Source: Glomus cerebriforme (Eukaryota; Glomeromycota; Glomeromycetes; Glomerales; Glomeraceae). Taken from it: a stretch of 28,193 bases of DNA. The notes under the pieces are model-generated. The model was not told where the DNA came from, searched no databases, and saw only the letters and a list, made by a program, of their open reading frames with translations. Both the position numbers and the translations under genes were made by a program. Location: the NCBI GenBank assembly GCA_003550305.1, contig QKYT01000547.1, forward strand, positions 1 through 28,193, read 5' to 3'. Positions 1 to 9,837 of this stretch are shown piece by piece; the stretch's first letter is position 1, and each line of letters begins with the position of its first letter.

Positions 1-170
1 TGTAAACCTACGGAGTATTTCATCAATAGTACTTCGTAAATATTATGTTACTGTAGACATACGAAGTACTACGATAGAAACATAAATATTACGAAAAATT
101 ATGGCATAATACTGCGTAAATATANGGTATNGTTAGACTTTNGGAGTACTTTACATTAAAAATATTCCTG
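1..170. repeat. AT-rich inverted-repeat region at window edge
   Basis: The arm AGTACTTCGTA at 28-38 is matched exactly by its reverse complement at 60-70, giving an 11-bp hairpin with a 21-nt loop. Related words (GGAGTA, GTACTT, ACGAAAA, GCGTAAATAT) recur up to position 165, which suggests a longer, decayed foldback element cut by the window start. Three undetermined bases (125, 131, 142) fall here, so the assembly was uncertain. No reading frame is supported. Confidence 0.4.
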
Positions 171-199
171 ATGTAATACGCCTTTATATTAAAATAAAT

Positions 200-956
200 T
201 CAGAATAAGATATGTACACTTTCAACTTTTAATATGAATGAATTTTTTTCTACTGACAACTGAGAAACTTTTAACAGATCAGCATAATCTTTCACCATGA
301 ATTTTATATTCTCAGCAGAAAACCATTCGCTTATAACAGATAAATCGATTATATTTAATGTACCATATCTTAATATGGCTTTTTCATATATGGTAAATTT
401 TTTTTTATTCTTGGCTTTTGTTGCATTGGCAAATATATTTTCATCAAAAATTTTACCTACATATAGCCCTGAAAGCAAATTCCATTTTTTTGAATTGTTG
501 ATATCTGTATCTTTTGGATCAGGAATACCTTTATGGCTTTATCTTCTTCTTGAGAGGAATGATTATCATCATTTGACTGCACTAAATCAAGGGGAGTCAC
601 CTTTTCAATTTTTGTGTCATCAGGCAATGTATCTCTCTAAAAGAAATTAACTCATTACCTTCTGTAAAATGTATTTTTTTGTGAACAAACATTTAAGTAT
701 ATACTGACCCTTTATCTTGAGGATACTTTCTTTTTTCATGATTCAACTGACTTTTCTTCATGAGGATGAACTCGCTTATGTTCTAGCAATATTATCAATA
801 TTCATCACTATTTAGAGAAGAATATAGATATATAAAAATTAAATTATTACCAAAACGTAATTTATCTTGCGTGATGCTAAAAATTGTATCGCTGATATCA
901 TCATGTAATTCTGAAACTTGATCAATTATCTTGTTAGTATTGAGGTTTACTGCCAT
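200..956 (-). pseudogene. Remnant of a multi-exon gene of unknown function
   Basis: I do not recognise the product. Reading the minus strand, an ATG at 956 opens a 35-codon stretch to 851 that begins MAVNLNTNKIIDQ and ends at a GTAATA donor; an acceptor at 783-784 continues it in phase for 15 codons before a TGA at 736-738. Further down, 640-500 and 520-200 read as acidic, hydrophilic protein containing the pieces DTKIEKVTPLD, GIPDPKDTD and KYGT-like LRYGTLNIIDLS, but these lie in different frames. Adding one base in the short A run near 511 would join the last two, so a one-base loss is likely. The piece from 478 to the stop at 200 is 92 residues without introns. Composition looks like coding sequence rather than random AT-rich DNA. 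It could be a decayed gene or an unrecognised mobile-element ORF. Confidence 0.3.
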
Positions 957-1056
957 GTTTAATGTATCTAAAAAAGGTAGACAATTCTTCTAGAAAATGT
1001 CAATTTTAACTAAATTTGTCTCTTTCTAATAAATAAAATGGAAAAAAACAAACCCC

Positions 1057-1242
1057 ATTCAGACGTATCCTAAAAGTGCCTAATAGATGTATCCATCGGC
1101 TATCAGACGTATCCTAGCACCTTCTAGGTAGATAAGTAATAACAAATCATATTGCAAAGAAGTTATGCTTATTCAAATGTATCTTAAAGATATCTGATAG
1201 ACATATCCATCAGCTGTCAGATATATTTTAGTACCTTCTGGG
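1057..1242. repeat. Diverged direct repeat, two 72-bp units 114 bp apart
   Basis: Unit 1 (1057-1128) and unit 2 (1171-1242) align end to end: ATTCAGACGTATCCTAAAAG against ATTCAAATGTATCTTAAAGA at the left end and CCTTCTAGG against CCTTCTGGG at the right end. Each unit also contains the word CAGACGTATCCT or its variants twice, so there is an inner repeat. No open reading frame runs through it. This is probably an old satellite-like or transposon-derived repeat. Confidence 0.5.
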
Positions 1243-1260
1243 CTCTTTATGATAAAAGTT

Positions 1261-1443
1261 TCATATCTTAAATTCCTTTAAAGCTTCTTCTACTAACTCT
1301 TGTACTGTTTCACTATCATAGGATTTTAATAGTTTCAGGTCATTCTTAATTGCTTCCAAGTATGTCTTGTAAGTATGATGTTCTGTATCTTTATTTCCAA
1401 AATCAGTAGTGTAAAATATACTCCAATTTAGAAAACTTTTCAA
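1261..1443 (-). pseudogene. Coding remnant, C-terminal fragment, unknown
   Basis: A 60-codon minus-strand frame ends at a TGA at 1261-1263 and reads as ordinary soluble protein, with FYTTDFGNKDTEHHTY in its first half and an acidic amphipathic helix, ETVQELVEEALKEFK, at its end. The frame is closed by a stop just upstream, and no clear splice acceptor was found there, so it is either the last exon of a gene whose other exons are lost or a decayed fragment. The family is not recognised. It may belong with the remnant at 200-956, which lies downstream on the same strand. Confidence 0.25.
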
Positions 1444-2406
1444 GTTTCACAAAGCATTATTTTTATAGTGGAGCCTTAGGAGCCTTAGCATATTAGTCAT
1501 TTTAATACTTATACTTAAATGAGATTTTTATCAAATTTTACGTGGGTAATCTTACTCCTACTTGAACGAGATTAGATATGGATAATCACATAATATAATT
1601 TAAGGATTGAATCATGTGCACATACAAAAATTTTAATCTGTATGATAGATTTCAGTTGCAATGAAGTAACACATTTTCTGATGATCAAAGTGAGCAAAAT
1701 TTTATTAATTTCTCAATTGGTCGAAGTAGAGAGATAAATGAAATAATATATGATACTATCAAAGAGGGAGGGAGTACACAGATCCTAGGCCATTTAGTAT
1801 GAGTCCTAGCATCAATTTATTTCTTTGTTCTCTCAGGCTTTTTATAAACTTCTACATTTAATTTATTTCTATTACTATTGCTAACTACAAGATTCTCATC
1901 CTCACATTCTTTTATTATACTAGATTTCTGAAATAAATTTTCCTGTATATATCTACAGAATTTTCATCTATCTATATCACTCCCACTCACATAGACTATG
2001 TAATAGATTATTTCCTCCCTTTGGGACCAAGTAATTTTGAACCTACAGTATAGATTCAGAAGATTAGCAATTGAGGTAAAAAAATAATATTTTCTATGAT
2101 CCTATTCACACTTACCTATTTATTTCATTTTTACAATTGCCTTACACACAAGAAATTTATTACTTATTTTTTCTGCATTTTTATTATTTTAAAATAAAAC
2201 TATTAAATAATATAAACTTTTCTTACAATAAATAAATTATAAATATTTCTGAAAGATATTTAGTAAAGTTGTAAAGAGTTTTCAATATTTTTAAAAAAAT
2301 TTTTATCTTATGCAAAAAATCACATTACTTTTTAGATAGTGATTTACTAATCAAAATGATTATTATACACCTTACCCTTAACTTTGTTAATATCAATAAT
2401 ATAAAT
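1444..2406. other. Gene-poor stretch with coding scraps
   Basis: No intact gene is visible. Two scraps look protein-like: plus strand about 1670-1800, containing SDDQSEQNFINFSIGRSREI before a TGA, and minus strand 1911-1817, ending VEVYKKPERTKK and a TAA. Both are short, without start codons or splice context, and are interrupted on either side. 2040-2400 is plain AT-rich DNA with poly-A and poly-T runs. Confidence 0.35.
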
Positions 2407-2610
2407 ATAGTGGAATCTCTTTATAATCACCAAGTTGGTTACATAGTAAAAAAATCCAAAAATGTGACTATATAGGAGTTGTGACTATATAAAGGTTTTT
2501 ATATATAATCTTTATATAAGTTGGTTTTTTCAAAGGTGTGATTATATAGAGGAATTTTATATGATATGACTATATAGGGTGTGACTATATGAAGGTTTGA
2601 CTATATATAA
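2407..2610. mobile_element. Degenerate MITE-like element, pogo/Tigger-like ends
   Basis: The left end reads AGTGGAATCTCTTTATAATC, preceded by TAT, and the reverse complement of the right end reads AGTCAAACCTTCATATAGTC; about 15 of 22 positions agree. The inside carries six copies of a word close to GTGACTATATAG (near 2464, 2481, 2537, 2567, 2581 and 2597). There is no coding capacity. The ends resemble those of the better preserved element at 25019-25200, which suggests one family. The exact ends are uncertain because of decay. Confidence 0.4.
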
Positions 2611-2970
2611 TATATACTATTTGAATTAACTTATTAAGATGAATCTAATGGTGCAAAGATCATTAAAATCAATTTTAAATTTTCAATAATATGATGTAAT
2701 TTCTATTTTTAAGAGAGTTTAAGTTAAAATTATTTTGACCATTTTGACTATTTTAGCTATTTAATTTCAGTTTTATATATAGGCAAATCACATATGTAAT
2801 AAATAATAATTTTCTTTTATCAAATTGCAAACCATTTAGCTAATAATCATAAAAAAATAAAATATAATTCATTAAAATTATCCTATCAAGATGAATTTTA
2901 AAAATTTATTCTTTTGTATGATAAATGTATAATGAGTTACACCTGCTAAATATAGGCGTATATTTATTTA
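2611..2970. other. AT-rich spacer without genes
   Basis: This stretch of low-complexity A/T sequence shows no reading frame, repeat or RNA structure that I can support. It ends in the TA (2969-2970) that flanks the adjacent Tc1-like element. Confidence 0.5.
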
Positions 2971-4283
2971 CAGATGGTCACCAAAATTATCTGAACACTT
3001 TTCAAAATCAAAAAACTTGTATATGTTAAATATAATGAAAATAAAATTTTAAGTTTAACATGTTTATTACGTCTCCCTTTATTGAATTTTATAAAAATTT
3101 AATAATTAATTCTATTTCCATTCACGGAAATGACTGCATCAATCCTCTGAGGCATACTATCAATTAATTTTCTATAATACTCAGAAGGGATATCGTTCCA
3201 TGCACCTTTAACATACTTTATAAGCTTACTAATACTAAATGGTGGTGGTGAACGATGACGAACCATTATCTTTATCTCAGCCCATAGATTTTCAATTGGA
3301 TTGAGATCTGGTGATTGGGCTGGCCAGTCAAGCATCACAATTCTGGCATCTTCACGCACAGACACAGCAACTTTTGCATAGTGTGAAGCAGCATTATCCT
3401 CCTGAAAGATTCCATTACCCTGTGGAAAATATCTGTGTAAGGTAGATATAACAAAATCATTAATAACTTTAACATGTGATTGCCCAGTAACTGAACCATT
3501 TAATGGAACAATTGGCCCAAGACCATTCCAGGAAAAGCACCCCCCAGAACATCTTGCTAGGACTGTGCTTTATTATAGTAGCAGAAACACAATCAGGATT
3601 TAACTCTTTCCCAGGTTCATGCCACACCATTCCTTGATGACCCTTTTGAAATTATATGAAGGTACTTTCATCTGAAAAAAGAACTCTTCTCCACTTTCCT
3701 ACCATCCAATTTTTATGTTCATGAGCCTACTCAAGACGAGCCTGACAGTGTGCTTCTGTCATTGCAGGTTTACAACGAGGAATACAAGCTTTAAGTTCAA
3801 CTTTTTTAAGGTTACGATATATAGTGTTATGAGAAATAGGTTGTCTTTCTTGGGCTGTCCAGACAGTTGCAAGTTTTTTTGCACAAAATCGATGATTTTC
3901 ACTGTCTTCTTTAACAAGAGCCTTAAGCCTTTGCTAAGCCGGTAAGTCAAGGAGTAGAGAATAGCCACTTTGTTTTTTTGGTGTTAAGGAGTATGTTTCA
4001 TGATAGCGTTTAATTATGTTATTAACAGTTGATTTCCCACATCCCAGTTGTTTAGCAATTGTATGACATGACTGTCTGCATTTGTAACCATAAATGATTG
4101 CACCACGAGTTTTTGGGGTAAGTGGTTTCATTTTTCTGAAAGTTCTAGAAAGAATGTGACACAGGAAATTGATTTATTGTAATCTTAAGTACAAAATCAT
4201 TGTTTGTTTACATCATAATAACACGTGATGATCGGTATAATTTCAGCAAAACTAAGTGTTCGGATAATTTTGGTAACCATCTG
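2971..4283 (-). mobile_element. Full-length Tc1-like DNA transposon, 1313 bp
   Basis: The element is bounded by 30-bp terminal inverted repeats. The left one (2971-3000) starts CAGATGGTCACCAAAATTAT and the reverse complement of the right one (4254-4283) starts CAGATGGTTACCAAAATTAT; they differ at two positions only. A TA dinucleotide sits directly outside each end (2969-2970 and 4284-4285), the target duplication of Tc1/mariner elements. Its one gene is a defective transposase on the minus strand. The right end lies 232 bp before the TM9SF3 start codon, so the element forms the upstream border of that promoter. The nearly identical ends but broken gene suggest it may have been moved in trans or is moderately old. 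Confidence 0.92.
3099..4131 (-). pseudogene. Tc1-like DD34E transposase, broken
   Basis: The ancestral product cut and pasted the element by binding its terminal repeats through an N-terminal helix-turn-helix and cleaving with a DDE catalytic core. From the ATG at 4131 the sequence shows the helix-turn-helix region (QSCHTIAKQLGCGKSTVNNI), a Tc1-type middle (VLFSDEST with the first catalytic Asp, FWGCFSWNGLGPIVPLNG), the second Asp in QEDNAASHYAK, and the third acidic residue in SPDLNPIENLWAEIK. There are 34 residues between the second and third catalytic residues, which is the Tc1 spacing. It cannot be translated intact: in-frame stops lie at 3934-3936, 3727-3729 and 3652-3654, and an extra G in a six-G run (3540-3545) shifts the frame. 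The last 88 codons are intact to the TAA at 3099. Confidence 0.9.
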
Positions 4284-4337
4284 TAATTCATCGCATAATT
4301 TCGATTTTAATCTAGAATTCTTAATGTCGGCCAGAAT

Positions 4338-4343
4338 CACGTG
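4338..4343. promoter_or_regulatory. CACGTG E-box upstream of TM9SF3 gene
   Basis: A perfect CACGTG palindrome lies 175 bp before the TM9SF3 start codon. In fungi this hexamer is bound by basic helix-loop-helix factors (Cbf1/Pho4/SREBP type). A second copy at 4222-4227 sits inside the terminal part of the adjacent Tc1-like element. Binding is inferred from the hexamer alone. Confidence 0.35.
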
Positions 4344-4517
4344 GTTTTTTAAAAAATTAGATTTATTATGTTTCAATAATTTATATGTCGCGACTATAAA
4401 GTGCGCGAAAAAGCCAAAAGATAAATGTTACACGAAAATATATAATGTGGCTAATAATAATAAATTTTGAACCAATCATCCTAAACCCTAACTCATTTTC
4501 AGTCGAGTCAGTTAAAA

Positions 4518-7500
4518 ATGATTTATTTAAAAAGAAAAAGGCTTTGGCTCACTTTGTTGTTCATCTCATATACGGCTTTTGTAAGTGCCGACGAGCATTC
4601 CCATACGGTACGTTACTTCTTTAGTTGTCTATTTCTGCATTTAAAAATGCCAGAAAATATACTCAATCTATTCTTTACGTATAGTATAAAAAAGGTGAAG
4701 AAATAATAATATGGGTTGACACCGTAGGTCCGCGTTCAAATCAACAAGAAACCTACGAGTATTTTCAGTTACCATATTGTAAAGGAATTCATGTTTCTGG
4801 TAAATATTAATCTATATTACCAGGATTTATTAATATATTTGTCATTAAATCATTCAAACCCTTTTATTTCATAGAACACCACCATGAAACGTTAGGTGAG
4901 GCATTGTTAGGTATGTACACGCTCTATGATCAGAAACTAAGATCAAAAGGTTATGAGAAACAAGGGAGATTTTTGATTATTTTTATTGATGTTTATTTTT
5001 TTCTCCTAATTTTATTTAGGTATGGAACTTGTAAATTCCGGGATTGGTATGAAATTTCTGAGTAAGTATATCTTTTTTTATTTGAGTGTTAAAATATTAC
5101 ATAGAAGTTTAATTATAGATCCAATGATATGAGTCATCAATTGTTTTTTCATTATAATTTACATGAGGAAGGAAGATTTTCATTGTATGGCATAAATAGA
5201 CTTATTTTTTACATAGTTTAAGTTTCCTAGTAAGAAAACAAGGTTGTAAGAAAGAGAAACTACCGATTTTTATATACTTAAAGAAGATGTTGAATCATAA
5301 ATCAAGCAAAATCAATTGGTGTTTGTCTATTTTTATTTCTTTTTATTTCACATATAATTTTCATTAATAATTTATCATATGCTTATTTAGAATAGAGTTA
5401 TAAATGCTTTTAGAAATAATATTATTTATGATTTCTTTTTTCTTATAGTATACGAAAAAAATGCGACTATCTGTGAGAAGGAATTAACAGCAAAGGATGT
5501 AAATCTATTCCGATATGCTGTTGTTAACAATTATTGGTATCAGATGTTTCTTGGTAAGTGTATTTGTTTTGTTTATTGCTCACTGAATATTTTAGCTTCT
5601 AACTTAAGTTTCTTTTCCAGATGATCTACCAGTGTGGGGTAAACTTTAAATTGCCGTTTAATGGGGTTTCTACTTTAATGTACACAAAGTTTTTTCTTAT
5701 AGAATCTATTTATTATAGGATTTGTTGGAGAAATTGACAATATTTCGGGCGATGTGTTTCTGTACACGCACAGAGAATTTGAAGTGAACTACAATGGCGA
5801 CAAGGTATATATACTTTTTTTTTCAATGTCACTACTATTTGTTTTATAATAATTTTTTTAAATGTTTGTTTTAGATTATTCAAGTGAAGCTTGAAAGTGG
5901 AAGTCCTGTAAAATTGCATTGGGAGACACAAGATATTCCTGTACGATTTTCATATTCAGTTAATTGGGTTGCAACTGATGATCCGTTTGATACGAGGTTT
6001 GATAAACTTTTGGATACCGAATTTTTTGAACATAAGGTATTTGAAATTTTTTATCTAATGTGTAAGTACTTAAGTTATGAAAGTAAATATTTTTGCTTAG
6101 ACTTGTCAAGATAACTTATAATTCTTATTTAAAAATAGATCCATTGGTTTTCTATTTTCAATTCATTTATCATGGTCATCTTTTTAGCGGGCTTTGTCAG
6201 TATTATATTACTACGCATGCTAAAGAAAGACTATGCTAGATATGATAGGGAAGAGTCACTCGGAGATTTGGTAATTTTTTATACATTCTCTCTTTATTTT
6301 ATAAACTTTAATAATTATTTATAACATTTTTTTTTTTTGTAGGATCATGACTTAGGTGACGAATATGGCTGGAAACAAGTTCATGGAGATGTGTTTCGTG
6401 CACCAAGATCGTTATTCCTCTTTTCAGCGTTAGTTGGAACTGGTCACCAATTAGTATGGTTAACGCTTGTAATCATTTTATATACAATCATTGGAAATTT
6501 ATACGCAGAGTGAATATCGACTCCAAACTTCAATTTGGATTGAACCGCTGTATGATAACCTTTTGGGATTGGGAATTTGAAAATTTAGAATAAATTAACG
6601 ACAATTAAAAAAAAATAATAAATTCTTTTATTTATTTAATTTATTTAGACGTGCTACCATATTGACGGCTTCAATCTTCTTTTATACACTAACGTCAGCA
6701 GTTGCTGGTTATACAAGTGCAAGCACTTATCACGTGTATGGAGGTAAGATGAAACGTTAATTGTTTTTTAACATTATGGCTTGATAAAGTAATTAATGTT
6801 TTTAAAATCATAATTCTTATAGGTCGTCATTGGATAAAGAATGTTTTAATTACAGCTACTTTATGGCCTGGAATACTTAGCGTTATCACCATAATAATTA
6901 ATTCCATAGCTGTATATTATTCTAGTTCACGTGCTATCCCTTTCACAGTTATGGTATGCTAAATAAATAATACGATTTTATTATTCATTTTTATTATTAA
7001 TTAACGTACCAATTTATTTATACTTTAGTTGGCAATGTTTGCTATTTGGTCATTCCTTGTGTTTCCATTAACATTGCTTGGAGCGATTCTTTGTCGTAAT
7101 TGGTCAAATCAACCAAGTTTTCCCTGTCGTGTTAATTCAATTCCTAGACAAATTCCTGAAAAAGTTTGGTAAATATCAATAGTTTATCATTGTAAAAAAT
7201 TTAATTTAATATATTGACATTATGTTGTTTAAAAAAATATAGGTATGCCGAATCTCTTGTAGTTATAGCTCTTGGCGGAATCCTTCCATTCGCGTCGATT
7301 TTCATTGAGATTTATTTTATTTTTTCATCATTTTGGGCATACAAGATTTATTATGTTTATGGATTTATGTTATTTGTTTTCATTATTCTTCTCATTGTAA
7401 CAGCATGCGTTACCATAGTTAGCACATATATCTTACTCAATTCTGAGGACCATCGATGGTATGTGTACTGTGTGTATTTAGAGAGGTGATTAGAAAATTT

Positions 7501-7925
7501 TTTTAATCTTATTTATTATTATATTGAAGGCACTGGATGAGTTTTTTGACTTGTGGATCTACTGCAGTATACGTTTATCTATATTCTATATATTATTTTA
7601 TTAACAGGACCAAGTATGTTTTAATTTTTTAATTGTGGTTTTCGTTGAATGTTTTTTAACGATACTTTATTTATTATATTATCTTATTAGAATGTATGGT
7701 CTATTTCAAACCTCATTTTATTTTGGAAATACAGCTATAGTATGTTTTGGATTATTTGTTATGTTAGGTAAATAAAGTAAACCATTTCTCTTAATTGCCT
7801 TACTTTTAACTATGGCCATTCCTAATAATAAATTATTAATATTTATCATTATAATAGGTACTGTTGGATATTTTGCGGCAAATAAATTTGTCAGAACAAT
7901 TTATAGGAATGTTAAGTTAGATTAA
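4518..7925 (+). CDS. TM9SF3-type nonaspanin (transmembrane 9 superfamily)
   Basis: Nonaspanins are Golgi/endosomal membrane proteins that help sort membrane proteins and support adhesion and nutrient sensing. The model has 17 exons: 4518-4607, 4685-4799, 4875-4910, 5020-5061, 5449-5553, 5621-5638, 5719-5804, 5875-6036, 6139-6270, 6343-6509, 6649-6743, 6823-6953, 7029-7168, 7243-7458, 7530-7613, 7691-7767, 7858-7925, giving 587 residues, close to TM9SF3 of animals (about 590). Residues 1-25 are a signal peptide. The lumenal domain has [33 protein letters not shown] and YWYQMFLDDLPVWGF; the cytosolic loop has [17 protein letters not shown]; nine membrane spans follow, with [20 protein letters not shown] and [14 protein letters not shown] as family signatures. 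The C-terminus NVKLD carries the K-x-D COPI-binding Golgi-retention signal. Exon 6 is only 18 nt. An apparent stop after LYAE (TGA at 6511) falls within the intron that begins GTGAAT at 6510. Family assignment is very secure. Confidence 0.95.
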
Positions 7926-8410
7926 TGGCTTTTTCTTCCTTTTTTCTTGGGATATATCATATTGGAACATATATATGTTACTGGAATGAGCAATAATTTT
8001 TTAAATAATAATTATAATTATTATCTATCCAAAGATAGGAATAATATATAATAGCTTATTTTTTTTTTAGTAAAATTCTTATAATAAACTGAAAGGCTGA
8101 GTCTGTAATTAAAGTTATTCTGCATGGATGACTTTTGGCCAAAAATTTCTTGAATATAAATAAAAAAAGAAGTTTTTTTTTTTTTTTATTTTAATAATCT
8201 TTTACTCTATAAAATACAATCAAAAAAGTTTTACTAACTTACCTATATTTTATCATGTACAAAATTTTATTCTACTATATTATAAACCAGACATTGAAAT
8301 AAAATAAAATAAAAAAATAAAAATAATAAAATAAAATAAAAGTCTAAAGCAAAATATAAGTATTTAGATTCAAAAAGTAATGGTGGTTGAATTATATAAA
8401 GAAAATAATA
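7926..8410. other. Tail-to-tail intergenic region, TM9SF3 / Vps24
   Basis: Both neighbouring genes end into this 485-bp stretch. It holds only AT-rich 3' flank with poly-T runs (8044-8068, 8170-8188), an A/T foldback near 7999-8020 and A-rich runs at 8300-8340. No further gene is seen. Confidence 0.5.
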
Positions 8411-9510
8411 TTAAGATTTCAATGCATGTAATCTAGCTTGCATCTCATCTAATGCGGCAGGTTCTTCTTCTTCTTCCAACTCTGGGTTCTAATAAAAATA
8501 AAAAATTTAAATTAAAATTAAACAAAAAAAAAAGGTGTTATACAATAGAATATTACCTCTAATGGAACAGCACCAGCTTCGCCAAGCAACCCTATAAAGA
8601 AAAATTTAAAATACTCTTTATAAAAGTTTTAAAAATCAAAATAAATAAAGTTTTGATTATTTCAATTATTTCAATACCATTTGTAACTTCAAATAAAACT
8701 TTATTAACTTCTTCATCGGCTTCTTCTTCAATATCACTATCTTCCATTAATTCAAAAGTATCTCCTATCATTTCATCAATAATACCAGCCTAATCACAAA
8801 AAGATGTTTTTAGAAACACGTTTTTTTAAAAAAAAAACTTTAATTAAATCTCATTACCTTTGTCATTTCCATTGATAATTCTTGCATTCCTTTTGATAAT
8901 TCTGGTAATCTGGCTAATCCATTAACCATTTTCATTACTTCTGTACTTTTTTTTAGTGATCCAGATACTTTAAGAGTAGCTATTATCAATTTATAAACAA
9001 GATGAATGTTTAATAAAAATAATGGGGGTTTCTTTTCTCTTTAATTACCCTTCTTTAAAGTTATCTTATTCTTTAAGATAACTTTCAAAACTTACCTAAT
9101 TGATTTTGGAGTTGTAATTGAATAGAATTCAATTGTGCTTTACTAGTGTATAATCTAGTTTTTTGACGTCTTGTTCTAATAAGTTCTTTAGCAAATAATT
9201 TACAAGCTGTTGGATCCTTTTTTTTAGCATTTTGCTTTAGTAATGTTGTAGTTTTTTTTTCTACTTCCTCAAAATCTCTTATTTGTCTATCTAATGAACG
9301 CTGTTGTGTCCTTATTTCTCTTTGCCATTTCTTTACCTTACATTAAGGGGAAAAAAGGCCAAGTTATTGTTATGTCATATAACAAGTTGTTGCTACAACA
9401 TCCAAGAAGACTGACTGAGCGAGATTTACCCAAAAAAGTAATTACTTTTGAATTATTACCATTTCATCCTGTGTAGGCTTTTTTCCGAAAAGCTTCTGTA
9501 CAGATTCCAT
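8411..9510 (-). CDS. VPS24: ESCRT-III subunit Vps24/CHMP3
   Basis: Vps24 polymerises with Snf7 and Vps2 on endosomes to cut membrane necks in multivesicular body formation and is taken apart by the AAA ATPase Vps4. Six exons on the minus strand were joined: 9510-9460, 9336-9096, 8979-8858, 8789-8678, 8591-8557 and 8488-8411, giving 212 residues, close to yeast Vps24 (224). The N-terminus MESVQKLFGKKPTQDEMV is amphipathic and followed by a basic helix with SLDRQIRDFEEVEKK; the core has KELIRTRRQKTRLYTSKAQL and LKKSTEVMKMVNGLARLPEL, and KAGIIDEMIGDTFELM, all typical of CHMP3. An acidic linker leads to LDEMQARLHALKS, a C-terminal MIM1 motif that binds the Vps4 MIT domain. It is divergent with the protease gene over 327 bp. 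CHMP2 is the main alternative, but the DRQIRD and AGIIDEM motifs favour CHMP3. Confidence 0.92.
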
Positions 9511-9837
9511 TATCTCTTAGTGTCGGAAGATTTTAAAACAAGTCGAAAAATCAATCTAAGTTAGGTGCGCAACTCCACCGATTAATGACATTTATGATAC
9601 TTGAACACGTGACACGCACTATATAATTTAGAGGATAAAGATCTACACCGTACACGTTAAGGATTATATGTCACCAAACACGTGATAATAATAAAAAGTG
9701 TGCTCAGTCAACATCGCACATCCTATACTTTTAAAATAACGCGTAAAAAAACTGTATTTACACTTTCGTCAGTTTCAAAAAGGTTGGCTATACTCCCTTT
9801 TTGATATTTAAAGTTAATATAAAAATATAAGAGGAAA
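9511..9837. promoter_or_regulatory. Divergent promoter Vps24 / Ulp protease with two E-boxes
   Basis: This 327-bp region separates two start codons pointing outward. It contains two CACGTG hexamers, at 9606-9611 and 9679-9684, 73 bp apart, each preceded by A-A-C or A-A-A and followed by A. A TATATAAT-like word lies at about 9620. Shared control of the two genes is inferred. Confidence 0.4.

Noticed and set aside
297..650. Plus-strand 117-codon frame with hydrophobic N-terminal half
   Set aside because: It is the reverse strand of the minus-strand coding remnant; the Phe/Leu content comes from reading A-rich codons backwards.
1057..1242. CRISPR-like or regularly spaced repeat
   Set aside because: There are only two diverged units, without uniform spacers, and the window is eukaryotic.
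3715..3968. Overlapping frames on both strands within 3715-3968
   Set aside because: They lie inside the Tc1 transposase, whose true frame is fixed by conserved motifs on either side.
6508..6513. Apparent stop codon (TGA) in the TM9SF3 gene after L-Y-A-E
   Set aside because: The stop falls just inside an intron whose donor is GTGAAT at 6510; splicing to 6649 continues the conserved protein in frame.
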